A stretch of 64,000 nt of DNA. Origin: an uncultured Cohaesibacter sp. (GTDB lineage: Bacteria; Pseudomonadota; Alphaproteobacteria; Rhizobiales; Cohaesibacteraceae). Shown piece after piece: positions 34,403-43,617 of this stretch. The position numbers and the translations under genes are program-made. Under the pieces are notes generated by a model. The model was not told the origin of the DNA and did no database searches. It saw only the letters and a program-made list of their open reading frames with translations. The stretch is from assembly GCF_963662805.1 (NCBI RefSeq), contig NZ_OY759854.1:186001-250000 (forward strand). The letters are read 5' to 3'. Position 1 is the stretch's first letter; each line of letters begins with the position of its first letter.

Positions 34403-35290
34403 TCAGGCATAGTCCTCAAGATCGCGGATGAGCCTGTCGACGTCATGAATAAATCTGGTGCTTGTGAGCTTGACGATAGAGGGGAAGAAGACAAGTGGAG
34501 CCTGTTCGATCTTCATTACATGGCAGTCAGTGCGATGAGAAGGTGAAATCTCAGAGTCCGGCAAGAGTGCCACACAATTCATGCCGGATTCGAGCATGTC
34601 AAGGATGGCTTCCGGTTGTGACATGGTCAGAGTGTTGTTGAGGGAAATGCCTTGCTTGCGGAACTGCTCCTGCAAGGCTTCAAAGGTGCCAGAGCCGCTG
34701 GAGCGCCTAAGCATGATAATTTCCCTTGAGAGCAATTGAGTCATCGAGATGGATGTGCAGTTGGAAAACTCGTCCATGCTTTTGGGGGCGACCGCGACAA
34801 GCTGCACGGGTTTGAGATCAATGCAATCGAACGCTCCGGTGTCAGCTGGATGTTGGATGAGTGCAAAGTCTAAGTCCCTTTCGATCAGAAGTCGTTCGAG
34901 ATAACCGGAGTCCGACACCACCACCTTTATATCGAGCCCGGCTTGTTCCCGATGCAAGGCGATCAAAAATGGCTTAAAGTATCGCTGGTAGAGATGGGAC
35001 AGGCCAATACGAACCTCCTTCTGTTCGGTATTGGCAATCGTGACGACTTCAAGGACGATGTCATCGACCATACGGAGCAGTTCGTTTGCTTTCTGATAGA
35101 GATGGTATCCTGCCTGTGTTGGCTTGATCGTTCGGCCATTGCGGACGAACAACGCGACGCCAAATTCCTCCTCCAGTTCATGCAGTCTCTTGCTCAGAGG
35201 TGGCTGGGACATATTCAACGCTTTGGCAGCTTTGGTGACACCACCCTGTTCCACGACACTACAGAAGTAGCGCAGTCTCTTTAGATCCAT
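34403..35290 (-). CDS. LysR family regulator
   Basis: 295 residues, normal length. The winged helix is at 1-60 (MDLKRLRYFCSVVEQGGVTKAA, MSQPPLSKRLHELEEEFG). The effector-binding domain begins near residue 90 (VRIGLSHLYQRYFKPFLIAL). It converges with the LysR gene at 34367 and is divergent from the UbiD gene across 194 bases, so it probably activates the decarboxylase operon when an aromatic acid is present. Confidence 0.92.
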   Translation of the reverse strand: MDLKRLRYFCSVVEQGGVTKAAKALNMSQPPLSKRLHELEEEFGVALFVRNGRTIKPTQAGYHLYQKANELLRMVDDIVLEVVTIANTEQKEVRIGLSHLYQRYFKPFLIALHREQAGLDIKVVVSDSGYLERLLIERDLDFALIQHPADTGAFDCIDLKPVQLVAVAPKSMDEFSNCTSISMTQLLSREIIMLRRSSGSGTFEALQEQFRKQGISLNNTLTMSQPEAILDMLESGMNCVALLPDSEISPSHRTDCHVMKIEQAPLVFFPSIVKLTSTRFIHDVDRLIRDLEDYA

Positions 35291-35483
35291 GAAGCTCGAT
35301 TCTCGTTAGCCTAGCGGTCATCCGTCGCGTTCTACCGCAAAGTGCGGTATGCCGCCCTACTGGCAAGGTGGTGCAGTATTTCAAAAGTTTACCACTTTGG
35401 TATGGGTCAGCAATTCAAATGGTATTGTTTTTCCGGATCAAAATCCTTCAGGTTCGCTTTAAACCACAAAAACAAACCCGCCA

Positions 35484-36989
35484 ATGAAGCGACAAGAATA
35501 TATGCCGGAACAAAACAATACGGAAGTACATGATCTGAGGTCAGCGATCGAATGTCTGAGAGCGATACCGGGTCAGCTGGTCGAAACTGATACAGAAGTG
35601 GATCCAGATTCAGAACTTGCAGGTGTCTATCGTCATGTAGGAGCCGGAGGGACAGTTCGGCGTCCAACGCGCAAAGGTGGGCCCGCGATGATCTTCAACA
35701 ACGTCAAGGGTTTCTCTGACTACCGGGTGGCCATCGGGATGCTGGGGTCTCGCGAACGAGTGGGAGCTCTTCTCGGCTACGATCCCCGACGACTTGGTTT
35801 TCTGCTCAAGGACTCGGTTCGAAACCCGATTGCTCCTATCACGACCCAGACTGAAAATGCTCCATGTCAGGAGGTGGTTCACCGGGCGGATGATCTGGAT
35901 TTCGATTTGCGCACCCTTTTGCCCGCCCCGACCAACACGCCCGAGGATGCTGGCCCCTATGTTACCATGGGTATGTGTTATGCATCGGATCCCGAGAGTG
36001 GTGAGTCTGACATTACTATTCACCGCCTTTGCGTGCAGAGCAGGGACGAATTGTCCATGTGGCTAACGCCGGGGCGACACATAGATGCCTTTCGTCAGAA
36101 AGCGGAAGCGGCGGGCAAATCCCTGCCGATTTCCATCTCCATCGGTGTCGATCCAGCGATAGAGATGGCTGCCTGCTTCGAACCACCGACAACACCTCTG
36201 GGGTTTGACGAGCTCTCGATCGCCGGAGCGTTGCGCCAGCGTCCGGTGGAACTGGTTGAATGCCTTACTATCAGGGAACGAGCGATTGCCCACGCGGAAG
36301 TCGTCATCGAAGGGGAACTGCTGCCCGGCGTGCGTGTGCGGGAAGATCAGAATACGGACACCGGCAAGGCAATGCCAGAGTTTCCCGGGTACACCGGAGA
36401 GGCAAAAGCAGAGCTGCCGGTTATCAAGGTCAAGGCGATCACGCACCGGCGCAATCCGATTCTTCAGACCACGATCGGACCGGGTGAAGAACATGTGAAC
36501 ATGGCAGGGGTTCCTACCGAGGCTTCCATACTTGACATGGTTGGTCGGGCAATGCCTGGCGTTTTACTCAATGTCTTTGCCCATTCGGCGGGTGGCGGCA
36601 AGTTTCTTGCTATTCTACAGATCAACAAGGCAAGAGCCGTTGATGAAGGTCGCCAACGACAGGCAGCACTGTTAGCCTTCTCGGCCTTTCCCGAGTTGAA
36701 AACGGTTGTGCTGGTAGACGAAGATGTTGACATCTTTGATAGTGATGATGTGCTCTGGGCCATGCAGACCAGATATCAGGGTGATGTGGATACGATCTTC
36801 ATTCCCGGCGTGCGCTGTCATCCGCTCGACCCTTCCCAGACGCCAGAGTTTAGCCCATCCATTCGGGAAGTGGGGACCTCCTGCAAGACGATCTTCGACT
36901 GCACCGTACCGTTCAGGCTCAAGTCGCAGTTCAAGCGGTCGGTTTTCCGGGAAGTAGAAGTGGCGCGCTTTCTTCCAGATTTCAAATAA
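35484..36989 (+). CDS. UbiD-family prenylated-FMN decarboxylase
   Basis: 501 residues, full length for the family. Characteristic parts are FNNVKGFSDYRVAIGMLGSR, the prFMN-binding region DITIHRLCVQSRDELSMW, AHAEVVIEGELLPG with the Glu pair of the active-site stretch, and PGEEHVNMAGVPTEA. These enzymes reversibly decarboxylate aromatic or alpha,beta-unsaturated acids. The UbiX gene 11 bases downstream supplies the cofactor, so it is a catabolic pair, not the ubiquinone gene. The start could be 35484 or the ATG at 35502; neither has a strong ribosome-binding site. Confidence 0.92.
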   Translation: MKRQEYMPEQNNTEVHDLRSAIECLRAIPGQLVETDTEVDPDSELAGVYRHVGAGGTVRRPTRKGGPAMIFNNVKGFSDYRVAIGMLGSRERVGALLGYDPRRLGFLLKDSVRNPIAPITTQTENAPCQEVVHRADDLDFDLRTLLPAPTNTPEDAGPYVTMGMCYASDPESGESDITIHRLCVQSRDELSMWLTPGRHIDAFRQKAEAAGKSLPISISIGVDPAIEMAACFEPPTTPLGFDELSIAGALRQRPVELVECLTIRERAIAHAEVVIEGELLPGVRVREDQNTDTGKAMPEFPGYTGEAKAELPVIKVKAITHRRNPILQTTIGPGEEHVNMAGVPTEASILDMVGRAMPGVLLNVFAHSAGGGKFLAILQINKARAVDEGRQRQAALLAFSAFPELKTVVLVDEDVDIFDSDDVLWAMQTRYQGDVDTIFIPGVRCHPLDPSQTPEFSPSIREVGTSCKTIFDCTVPFRLKSQFKRSVFREVEVARFLPDFK

Positions 36990-37000
36990 GAGGGCAGCGT

Positions 37001-37588
37001 ATGACGCAACGCATCATTCTGGGCATTTCCGGGGCTACTGGTTTTCAATATGGTTACAAGGCGCTGGAGCTGCTCAAACCACTTGATATAGAAGTCCACC
37101 TCGTGATTTCGAATGGCGCCGAAATGACACGGGCCTGCGAGACCCCGTATTCGAGCGAGGAGGTCAAGGCATTGGCTGATGTTGTCCACCCGATCGGCAA
37201 TATCGGAGCGTCGATTGCCAGCGGATCCTTTCGAACGATGGGAATGTTGATCGCCCCCTGCTCGATGCGAACCCTGGCAGCCGTGGCGAATGGAATATCG
37301 GACAACCTGCTTGTCCGGGCTGCAGATGTGGTCCTCAAAGATCGTAGACGTCTGGTGTTGCTGGCACGCGAAACACCACTCAATCTCGCGCACATTGACA
37401 ATATGAGAAAGGTGACTGAAATGGGCGGCATAGTCTTTCCCCCGGTCCCCGCCTTCTATACCAAACCGAATTCAATCGACGAACTCGTTGCCCATACAAT
37501 CAAACGGGCTCTCGATCTGTTCGGACTTGATCTGAACGAGTTACCGAGATGGGCGGGAATGGACCTCAAGACTGGACGACAACGCTGA
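37001..37588 (+). CDS. UbiX-family flavin prenyltransferase
   Basis: 195 residues. The FMN-binding loop is LGISGATGFQYG (residues 7-18), and LIAPCSMRTLAAVANGISDNLL plus RRRLVLLARETPLNLAHIDNM are the classic UbiX signatures. It makes prenylated FMN from FMN and dimethylallyl phosphate for the adjacent decarboxylase. Gly-Phe replaces the more usual Ala/Ser after the GATG loop. Followed by a terminator hairpin at 37620. Confidence 0.93.
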   Translation: MTQRIILGISGATGFQYGYKALELLKPLDIEVHLVISNGAEMTRACETPYSSEEVKALADVVHPIGNIGASIASGSFRTMGMLIAPCSMRTLAAVANGISDNLLVRAADVVLKDRRRLVLLARETPLNLAHIDNMRKVTEMGGIVFPPVPAFYTKPNSIDELVAHTIKRALDLFGLDLNELPRWAGMDLKTGRQR

Positions 37589-37619
37589 TCGAGCCCGTTC
37601 AGTGTAGACACGGTGAGGC

Positions 37620-37660
37620 AGCAAAGGGTGCCCTTCTCAAATGAGGTGGGCGCCCTTGCT
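37620..37660. terminator. Bidirectional terminator between UbiX and esterase genes
   Basis: AGCAAAGGGTGCCC pairs with GGGCGCCCTTGCT (one bulge, one G-U pair). It lies between convergent genes, 32 bases after ubiX and 39 before the esterase stop. Confidence 0.55.
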
Positions 37661-37698
37661 ATTCGATTTCCGCTGGAAGTCTTAAAGTACGGTTGGTT

Positions 37699-38628
37699 TC
37701 AGACGGCGATGCAGTGAGGCAACACGCAGAGGTGATGGTCGAGAAAATCCCCAACAGCTTCGAGCAACTCGGGTACGTCAAATTCGGGCCCGGCATGACC
37801 TGCATTTTCGACAAACACCAGACGGGCCTGTCCTTCGCCGGCGATAGCCGTGATTTTCTGAGACAGCATCACTGAATGCTGCACGGGAACAATCGGATCT
37901 TTGGGAGCATGGGCAAAGAAGAAGGGTGGACACTTCGGAGTGATCCAGGTTTCCGGATTGGCTGCAATGACATGACCCGGCTTGCTGTCTGGAATTCCGC
38001 CGAGAAGGCGGGATTCAGGGCTTCCGTCCATCATGTGATCGATGTCACCAGCCTGTGTCTGGGTCATGAACTCGTCCATCTGGTCAAGTTTGGTTGGACC
38101 GTAAAAGTCAACCACCGCCTGTACTGAGCTGGAGCTTCCTTCGTAACCCATATGCAGGTCTTCCATGACCGCAACATCATTCGTTGCTCCAGTGAGGGCA
38201 GCGAGATGGGCTCCGGCCGAGCAGCCCCAGACGGCAAAACGATCAGGGTCCAGACCAAAGGATCCCGCCTTGGCCCGCAACATCCGGATGGCCGCTTTTA
38301 CATCGAAAATTTGAGCCGGAAAGATTGCTTCTGAAGACAGGCGGTAGTTGACCGACGCCAAGGCGTAGCCTCGCTCAAGCAATCTCAACGGACCTATAAT
38401 CTGGATGTCACGCTTATCGCATTGCATCCAGGCACCACCGTGGATGAAGACAATGAGTGGCCATCCGCCATCGGGAGTTGTGCCGTCAGGGAGATAAAGA
38501 TCGAGCTTCTGGAAGTCGCTTTGCTCACAATAAGGCAAGTCGAGATGACGGAACTTGATGTGTTCTGTTTCGGCAAAAGGCAACACGTAGATACCTTTGG
38601 GTCCGTTGGGGGAATGTGGATCTGCCAT
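37699..38628 (-). CDS. Alpha/beta-hydrolase fold esterase
   Basis: 309-residue esterase of the hormone-sensitive-lipase/BD-FAE type. The oxyanion-hole motif HGGAWMQ, nucleophile elbow GCSAG, acid in APKDPIVP and the catalytic His in NAGHAG are all seen. No signal peptide. The ATG at 38628 is 5 bases behind the permease stop, so it is the last gene of the leftward ABC operon. It would release the sugar or acid part of an imported ester, for example an acetyl or feruloyl ester; the true substrate is unknown. Confidence 0.88.
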   Translation of the reverse strand: MADPHSPNGPKGIYVLPFAETEHIKFRHLDLPYCEQSDFQKLDLYLPDGTTPDGGWPLIVFIHGGAWMQCDKRDIQIIGPLRLLERGYALASVNYRLSSEAIFPAQIFDVKAAIRMLRAKAGSFGLDPDRFAVWGCSAGAHLAALTGATNDVAVMEDLHMGYEGSSSSVQAVVDFYGPTKLDQMDEFMTQTQAGDIDHMMDGSPESRLLGGIPDSKPGHVIAANPETWITPKCPPFFFAHAPKDPIVPVQHSVMLSQKITAIAGEGQARLVFVENAGHAGPEFDVPELLEAVGDFLDHHLCVLPHCIAV

Positions 38629-38633
38629 TGTCG

Positions 38634-39617
38634 TCAGGCAACTTTCTTCTTGGTTTTGGCAGTGTTCTGGTAGGTGTCGAACCCGACGGCTGCGAGCAGG
38701 ACGAGACCTTTCACGATATATTGTGCGTAGGTGTTCACGCCGATCAGTTGCATGCCATTGCCCAGTACTCCAAGGATCAGAACCCCCGTAACGAGGCCAA
38801 GCATCTTGCCTTCGCCACCCTTGAAGCTGATGCCGCCCAGAACTGCAGCCGTGATGGCCGTGAACTCTGTGCCTGGCCCTGTCGAGGATGATGCCGAACC
38901 AGAGCGGGCGAACAACAAGATCGCGGAGATACCGGCGAAGAGGCCACAAATGGAATAAACGAATATCTTCACCTTGGTTACGGGAATGCCGGTGAGATAG
39001 GCTGCATCTTCATTGCCTCCGATTGCATAGATCATGCGCCCAAGTGGTGTAAAGCCGAGGATGAAGGCGGCGATCAGGACGCAGATAACCATTACGACGA
39101 CGGGAACAGGGATCATCTGCCACAAGTAACCCTGACCGATGAACTTGAAGCTCCTTGGCAAGTTGATGATCGCGGACTGATTGGAAATAATATAGCTCAG
39201 ACCCTGATAGACCGTGAGAGTGCCGAGCGTCACGATGAGGGAATGCACCCGCAGGAAGATCGATGCCATGCCGTTTGCAACGCCCATCGCAACACCACTA
39301 ACGATACCAATCATGACGGACGGTGCAACAGGCAGGCCGACCCATTTCATGAAGACAGCGGTGACGACGCCAACGACGGAAATCTGATAGCCAATCGATA
39401 GATCGATGCCACCTGAGATCATCACAAAAGACAGCCCTACGGCAGCAACAACAACATAGGAATTCTGTACTAGAATGTTGGTTAGGTTTTGAGCCGTGAA
39501 GAAATAGGGGGAGAGTACGGAAAAAAGGGCAAGCATCCCGACGAGGACGAGGGGGATAACAAACCGTTTCAAGTTGAACCGTGATCCAGAAGAGGATGAG
39601 AGGGTGGTGTCAGTCAT
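38634..39617 (-). CDS. ABC sugar transporter permease (RbsC type)
   Basis: 327 residues, 8-10 helices. Signatures are ISGGIDLSIGYQISVVG, LRVHSLIVTLGTLTV and LGGISFKGGEGKMLGLVTG. The ATG at 39617 overlaps the ATPase stop by 4 bases. Third gene of the operon that starts with the binding protein at 42126. Confidence 0.95.
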   Translation of the reverse strand: MTDTTLSSSSGSRFNLKRFVIPLVLVGMLALFSVLSPYFFTAQNLTNILVQNSYVVVAAVGLSFVMISGGIDLSIGYQISVVGVVTAVFMKWVGLPVAPSVMIGIVSGVAMGVANGMASIFLRVHSLIVTLGTLTVYQGLSYIISNQSAIINLPRSFKFIGQGYLWQMIPVPVVVMVICVLIAAFILGFTPLGRMIYAIGGNEDAAYLTGIPVTKVKIFVYSICGLFAGISAILLFARSGSASSSTGPGTEFTAITAAVLGGISFKGGEGKMLGLVTGVLILGVLGNGMQLIGVNTYAQYIVKGLVLLAAVGFDTYQNTAKTKKKVA

Positions 39618-41128
39618 GCTGATTGTCTTTCTTTCAAACCGGAGGCGAGGGACAGGACGCGTTCCTGCGTCGCTTCAGAGCCGGGGATGAGCCCGGCCAT
39701 ACGGCTTTCGTGAAGAACGAGTATACGATCCGACATGCCCAGAAGTTCTTCCATGTCGGAGGTGATCATGAGGATGGCGATGCCTTTGGTCGCCAAATCC
39801 ACCATCAGGTTATAAACCTCTGCGCGAGCACCCACGTCTATGCCACGTGTCGGTTCATCAAAGATGATGATCTCAGCCTTCGCAGCCAGTGTTTTGGCAA
39901 TGACCACTTTTTGCTGGTTGCCACCGGAGAGATTTTTGACCAGCTGGTCCAGTGATGGTGTTTTGATCTGCAAGCTGTTGCGATATTGCTCGGCGATGTT
40001 GTTCTCTGCCTTGCTGTCGACGATGATGCCCTTCTTCAGCCATTCCAGCGCAGCGATAGCGACATTCCAGCGGATCGGCTTTTCCAGAAAGACGCCTTCT
40101 TCCTTGCGGTTCTCGGGAACAAGTCCGATGCCAGCTCTTAGGGCATCCTTTGGATTGGAGAATGAGACATCCTTGCCATTAACTCGCATGATGCCGCTGT
40201 CCTTGCGAACTGCTCCGTAGATGACCTTGGCCAACTCTGTCCTACCCGCGCCCACAAGGCCGGCAACCCCAAGAATCTCGCCTCTTTTGAGCTTGAAGGA
40301 GATTGGTGCATTGCCATTGCCCGAGAGATTTTCAAGTTCGAGCGCCACGTCTTCTGACGCAGGCTGACGAACGGGATAGCTCTTGGAGAGCTCGCGGCCG
40401 ACCATGAGCTTCACAAGGCCATCGTGGTCGGTGTCCTTGGTTGCGACAGTGGTGACATATTGCCCATCGCGCAAGACAGTGATCTTCGAGCAGATTGTGA
40501 AGATCTCGTCGAGACGATGCGAGACATATATGATGCAGGTTCCGTTGTCCCGCGCCTTGCGGATAATCGCAAACAGGCTCTCCACTTCCGCCATGGAAAG
40601 CGGTGCGGTCGGTTCGTCCATGATGAGGATTCGAGGCTTCTTTGCAAGAGCTTTTGCGATCTCCACCAGCTGTTGCTGCGAAGATGGAAGATCACGGACC
40701 AACATATCCGGATCGAGGGAAACGCCAAGCTCTTCGAGCAAGGTCGCCGCATTGCGCCTCATTTGAGAAAAGTTGATCGGTATGCCGGAATATTGCGCAA
40801 GGAATATATTTTCGGTCACGGACAGCGTCGGGACGAGATTGAATTCCTGATAGATCACCTCAATGCCCAGTGTTCTGGACTGGGCCGGCTTCATTGCGGA
40901 AAATTCTTCACCAGCGACTGCGATGGTCCCTCTGTCGGGTACGATTGCCCCTGCCACCGTCTTGATGAGTGTTGATTTGCCCGCACCGTTCTCTCCGATG
41001 ATGGCATGAACTTCCCCCGCCTCAAAAGCCACCGTGACATCGTCAAGGGCAACAACGCCAGGATAGGTCTTGGTGATGTGTGTGAGGGAAAGAAGGGGTG
41101 CTGACGCACCCGCTCCATTGATACTCAT
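39614..41128 (-). CDS. ABC sugar transporter ATP-binding protein (RbsA type)
   Basis: 504 residues, two nucleotide-binding domains. Walker A GENGAGKST is at about 45-53, Walker B MDEPTAPL, and in the second half NLSGGNQQKVVIAKTL and FDEPTRGIDVG. I chose the ATG at 41128 because AAGGGTGG lies upstream; an in-frame GTG at 41137 overlaps the binding-protein stop. Partner of the permease at 38634 and the binding protein at 41131. Confidence 0.95.
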   Translation of the reverse strand: MSINGAGASAPLLSLTHITKTYPGVVALDDVTVAFEAGEVHAIIGENGAGKSTLIKTVAGAIVPDRGTIAVAGEEFSAMKPAQSRTLGIEVIYQEFNLVPTLSVTENIFLAQYSGIPINFSQMRRNAATLLEELGVSLDPDMLVRDLPSSQQQLVEIAKALAKKPRILIMDEPTAPLSMAEVESLFAIIRKARDNGTCIIYVSHRLDEIFTICSKITVLRDGQYVTTVATKDTDHDGLVKLMVGRELSKSYPVRQPASEDVALELENLSGNGNAPISFKLKRGEILGVAGLVGAGRTELAKVIYGAVRKDSGIMRVNGKDVSFSNPKDALRAGIGLVPENRKEEGVFLEKPIRWNVAIAALEWLKKGIIVDSKAENNIAEQYRNSLQIKTPSLDQLVKNLSGGNQQKVVIAKTLAAKAEIIIFDEPTRGIDVGARAEVYNLMVDLATKGIAILMITSDMEELLGMSDRILVLHESRMAGLIPGSEATQERVLSLASGLKERQSA

Positions 41129-41130
41129 TC

Positions 41131-42126
41131 TTACCACCCTTTTTTGGGAAGAGCTCTGCCGACGGCGTCCTTGATCCAGTCGCCCCAGGGTTTCTCGCCC
41201 TCCATCAGGGCCTTCATGACCTTGTATGTGGCAACCGGAAGATCAACCGGTTCGCCGTTCAGGACCGGGCCAGCAATCTGAATGGTGCCGCGGAACACGC
41301 TTTCATTGTCCGCAGACATATCGATGGTTTCCTGAACCGGAGGAGACCAGTCGCCTGTAAAGACGCCAATCTTGGAATGATCTAGACCGAACTGCGACAT
41401 CAGATATTCGTTTACACCGAGCGCCGCATCTGCGTTGTAGGTCAGGACGACATCGACGTCCGGGTTCTGCAGGAACAGGGTTTCCATAACAGAGGTACCC
41501 TGAGCGGTGGACTTGGCTTCAGTGGGAGAAACAACCACGTTGGCATGACCCCATGCTTGGATGGTTTCGATCATGCCGTTGGTGCGGTTTTTCGCGTCGA
41601 TTGTATCCGTCTGCGGAATGACGATGACCTTTAGGCTTTCATCACCCTGTGGCATGCCCTTGGCTGTACCGTCGCTAGAGAACTTCTGGACCATCCATTC
41701 AGTTGCCAGATTGACGGCATCCCGACCAGCGCCATATTGATCGATATTCATCATCACATCATAGACACCGGTGTCGGTGCCCGCGACCAGGATCTTGATA
41801 CCCTGGGCCTGTGCGCGTTTGATGATGTCTTGCACATTGTTGGGATCGACGGGCATGATGTCGATGACTTTCACGCCCATGGCGATGAAGTTTTCAATCT
41901 GCTCCATCTGTTTGACTGGGCTCAGGCCGGCGTCCGCGATTTCAAGAGTAATGCCATCTTTTTCGGCCAAGGCTTTGACCTCGTTGGTCAGCCAGCCGAG
42001 AAAGGGATTTGTGGTGTCAGTCACCGAATAACCGATGTCCACTGACTGGGCCATGGAAGAAGCAGGCGAGAAGAGGCTCATTGCGGCAATGCCAGCCGCA
42101 GTCAATAGCAGTTTGCGACGATTCAT
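41131..42126 (-). CDS. ABC sugar transporter periplasmic binding protein, Tat-like leader
   Basis: 331-residue Peripla_BP_4 protein. The leader MNRRKLLLTAAGIAAMS has two Arg before the hydrophobic core and may use the Tat route. Typical binding segments are VKVIDIMPVDPNNVQDII, ILVAGTDTG and VVLTYNADAALGVNEYL. The ATG at 42126 has GGGAGGA upstream. First gene of the leftward operon, divergent from the ROK regulator at 42415, which probably controls it. Confidence 0.94.
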   Translation of the reverse strand: MNRRKLLLTAAGIAAMSLFSPASSMAQSVDIGYSVTDTTNPFLGWLTNEVKALAEKDGITLEIADAGLSPVKQMEQIENFIAMGVKVIDIMPVDPNNVQDIIKRAQAQGIKILVAGTDTGVYDVMMNIDQYGAGRDAVNLATEWMVQKFSSDGTAKGMPQGDESLKVIVIPQTDTIDAKNRTNGMIETIQAWGHANVVVSPTEAKSTAQGTSVMETLFLQNPDVDVVLTYNADAALGVNEYLMSQFGLDHSKIGVFTGDWSPPVQETIDMSADNESVFRGTIQIAGPVLNGEPVDLPVATYKVMKALMEGEKPWGDWIKDAVGRALPKKGW

Positions 42127-42307
42127 TCGTTCCTCCCGAGTCACGCGCATGAAAATACTGACAAATCTGATGCAGCAAATGTCCTCAAAGGCATCGGATC
42201 CTCTTGCTCGCTGAGCATTCCACGGATGCTTTGTCTCTATAGGCCAGTGGTTAATACGCGTAGGATGCTATTGCCCTGCTTTACCAAATTTGACATTCTC
42301 TCCTTAA

Positions 42308-42397
42308 ATTTGGTCTTAATTAGGACCAAATGGATCGTATATGAATGCAAAGCGTTTCGTCAATTCATATTTATGTTCCATTTGGTTCTAATTAAGG
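42308..42397. promoter_or_regulatory. Probable ROK-regulator operators
   Basis: A palindrome at 42308-42331 has perfect 8-base arms ATTTGGTC/GACCAAAT around TTAATTAG. A second, half-matching copy ATTTGGTTCTAATTAAGG is at 42380-42397, just before the regulator start. TTGACA at 42290-42295 could be the -35 of the rightward promoter. The gap separates the ROK gene from the ABC operon it probably represses. Confidence 0.7.
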
Positions 42398-42414
42398 TGC
42401 TGCGGAGGATAAGG

Positions 42415-43590
42415 GTGTCTACAATGGTTTTGAGTCGAAGCGAGAGCAGAATTCTGTATTTGTTGCGTCAGGAACAACAGACAAGCATCGCAGAATTGAG
42501 CCGCCTTTCGGGCTTGGGAAAAGCCACAGTGGCTCGGGCCATCCAGACACTGAAAGATCAGCATCGCATCGAAGAGACCGGCGATGAAATTCGTCATGCG
42601 AGTCTGGGCCGGGCAGGGCGGGCACTGCGGATCACCCCCGACAGTGAGTGTTATCTCGGGTTGGAGATTGGTCCGGGTTTAGTAAGGATCGCAATTGCAG
42701 ATGGGGCCCGTAATGTCTGCAGCTATCACACTCATGCCATCAATCTCCCTACGGACGCAGATGAACGCATTGCATTGCTCATGAGTATCATCAACGACAC
42801 GCTCAAGAAGGCAGGTAAAACCATTGACAAGATTCTTGGCGTAGGAATTGCCATTCCAGCACCCGTCGATCCGTATACGGGAGAAATCAGCCATTCCGTG
42901 ATGGTGCCAGAATGGCGCGGTGTTAGGCTGAGAGAAGTTCTGTCAGCCAAATTGGGGCGTCCTGTGTTGGTTGACAATGATGCCAACTGTCAGGCTCTTG
43001 CTCATATCGTCTGGGGGAATTTGCCGACTGACCAGACGATCGCCTATGTCAAACTTGACGAAGGGTTGGGTGGAGCTGTTATCCAAAATGGCCAGCTCTG
43101 GCATGGTCTATCGGGCCGGGCCGGAGACTTTGGACATGTCACCTACGATCCTCACGGTGAATTCTGTCGTTGTGGCAACCGTGGATGTTTCGAGAAATAT
43201 CTTTCGATCAACGCTTTTCTGGAACAAGTTCGCTCCATTTATCCTGAGATCGATCTTCAACAGACTTTGGAAAAACTTCGATCAGGTGATCGAGCAACAG
43301 AGCGCATCACCGAAGAACTCGGCTTCATTGTGGGCGATCTTGCAGCCATTCTATCGCGCTCCATCGATCCCAACCTGATCCTGTTGGGTGGGCGGTTTCA
43401 AGAGTTTGGGGACGATCTGTTGGAGGCAGCACGCAAACGCCTCCATGAAAGGAATCCTCATGCAGCGAAGATTGACGTGGCCAGAACAGATGAATTCCTT
43501 CAAAACACGGGCATCAACAATGATACCATTCTGGGCGCTATCGGACTGGTGACTACAGCAAATCCAATTGAAGAAGCGGTTGGGCGATAG
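42415..43590 (+). CDS. ROK family transcriptional regulator (NagC/XylR type)
   Basis: 391 residues. The winged helix lies at 10-65 (ESRILYLLRQEQQTSIAEL, LGKATVARAIQTLK). The ROK sugar-kinase-like domain follows, with GVGIAIPAPVDPYTG and the zinc site FGHVTYDPHGEFCRCGNRGCFE. I use GTG 42415 because GGAGGA ends five bases upstream; ATG 42424 is the alternative. Divergent from the ABC operon and upstream of a dehydratase gene 27 bases later. A sugar or sugar phosphate should release it from the operators at 42308-42397. Confidence 0.92.
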   Translation: MSTMVLSRSESRILYLLRQEQQTSIAELSRLSGLGKATVARAIQTLKDQHRIEETGDEIRHASLGRAGRALRITPDSECYLGLEIGPGLVRIAIADGARNVCSYHTHAINLPTDADERIALLMSIINDTLKKAGKTIDKILGVGIAIPAPVDPYTGEISHSVMVPEWRGVRLREVLSAKLGRPVLVDNDANCQALAHIVWGNLPTDQTIAYVKLDEGLGGAVIQNGQLWHGLSGRAGDFGHVTYDPHGEFCRCGNRGCFEKYLSINAFLEQVRSIYPEIDLQQTLEKLRSGDRATERITEELGFIVGDLAAILSRSIDPNLILLGGRFQEFGDDLLEAARKRLHERNPHAAKIDVARTDEFLQNTGINNDTILGAIGLVTTANPIEEAVGR

Positions 43591-43617
43591 AAGGTCGTGA
43601 AGCTGAGGAGGGAAGGA

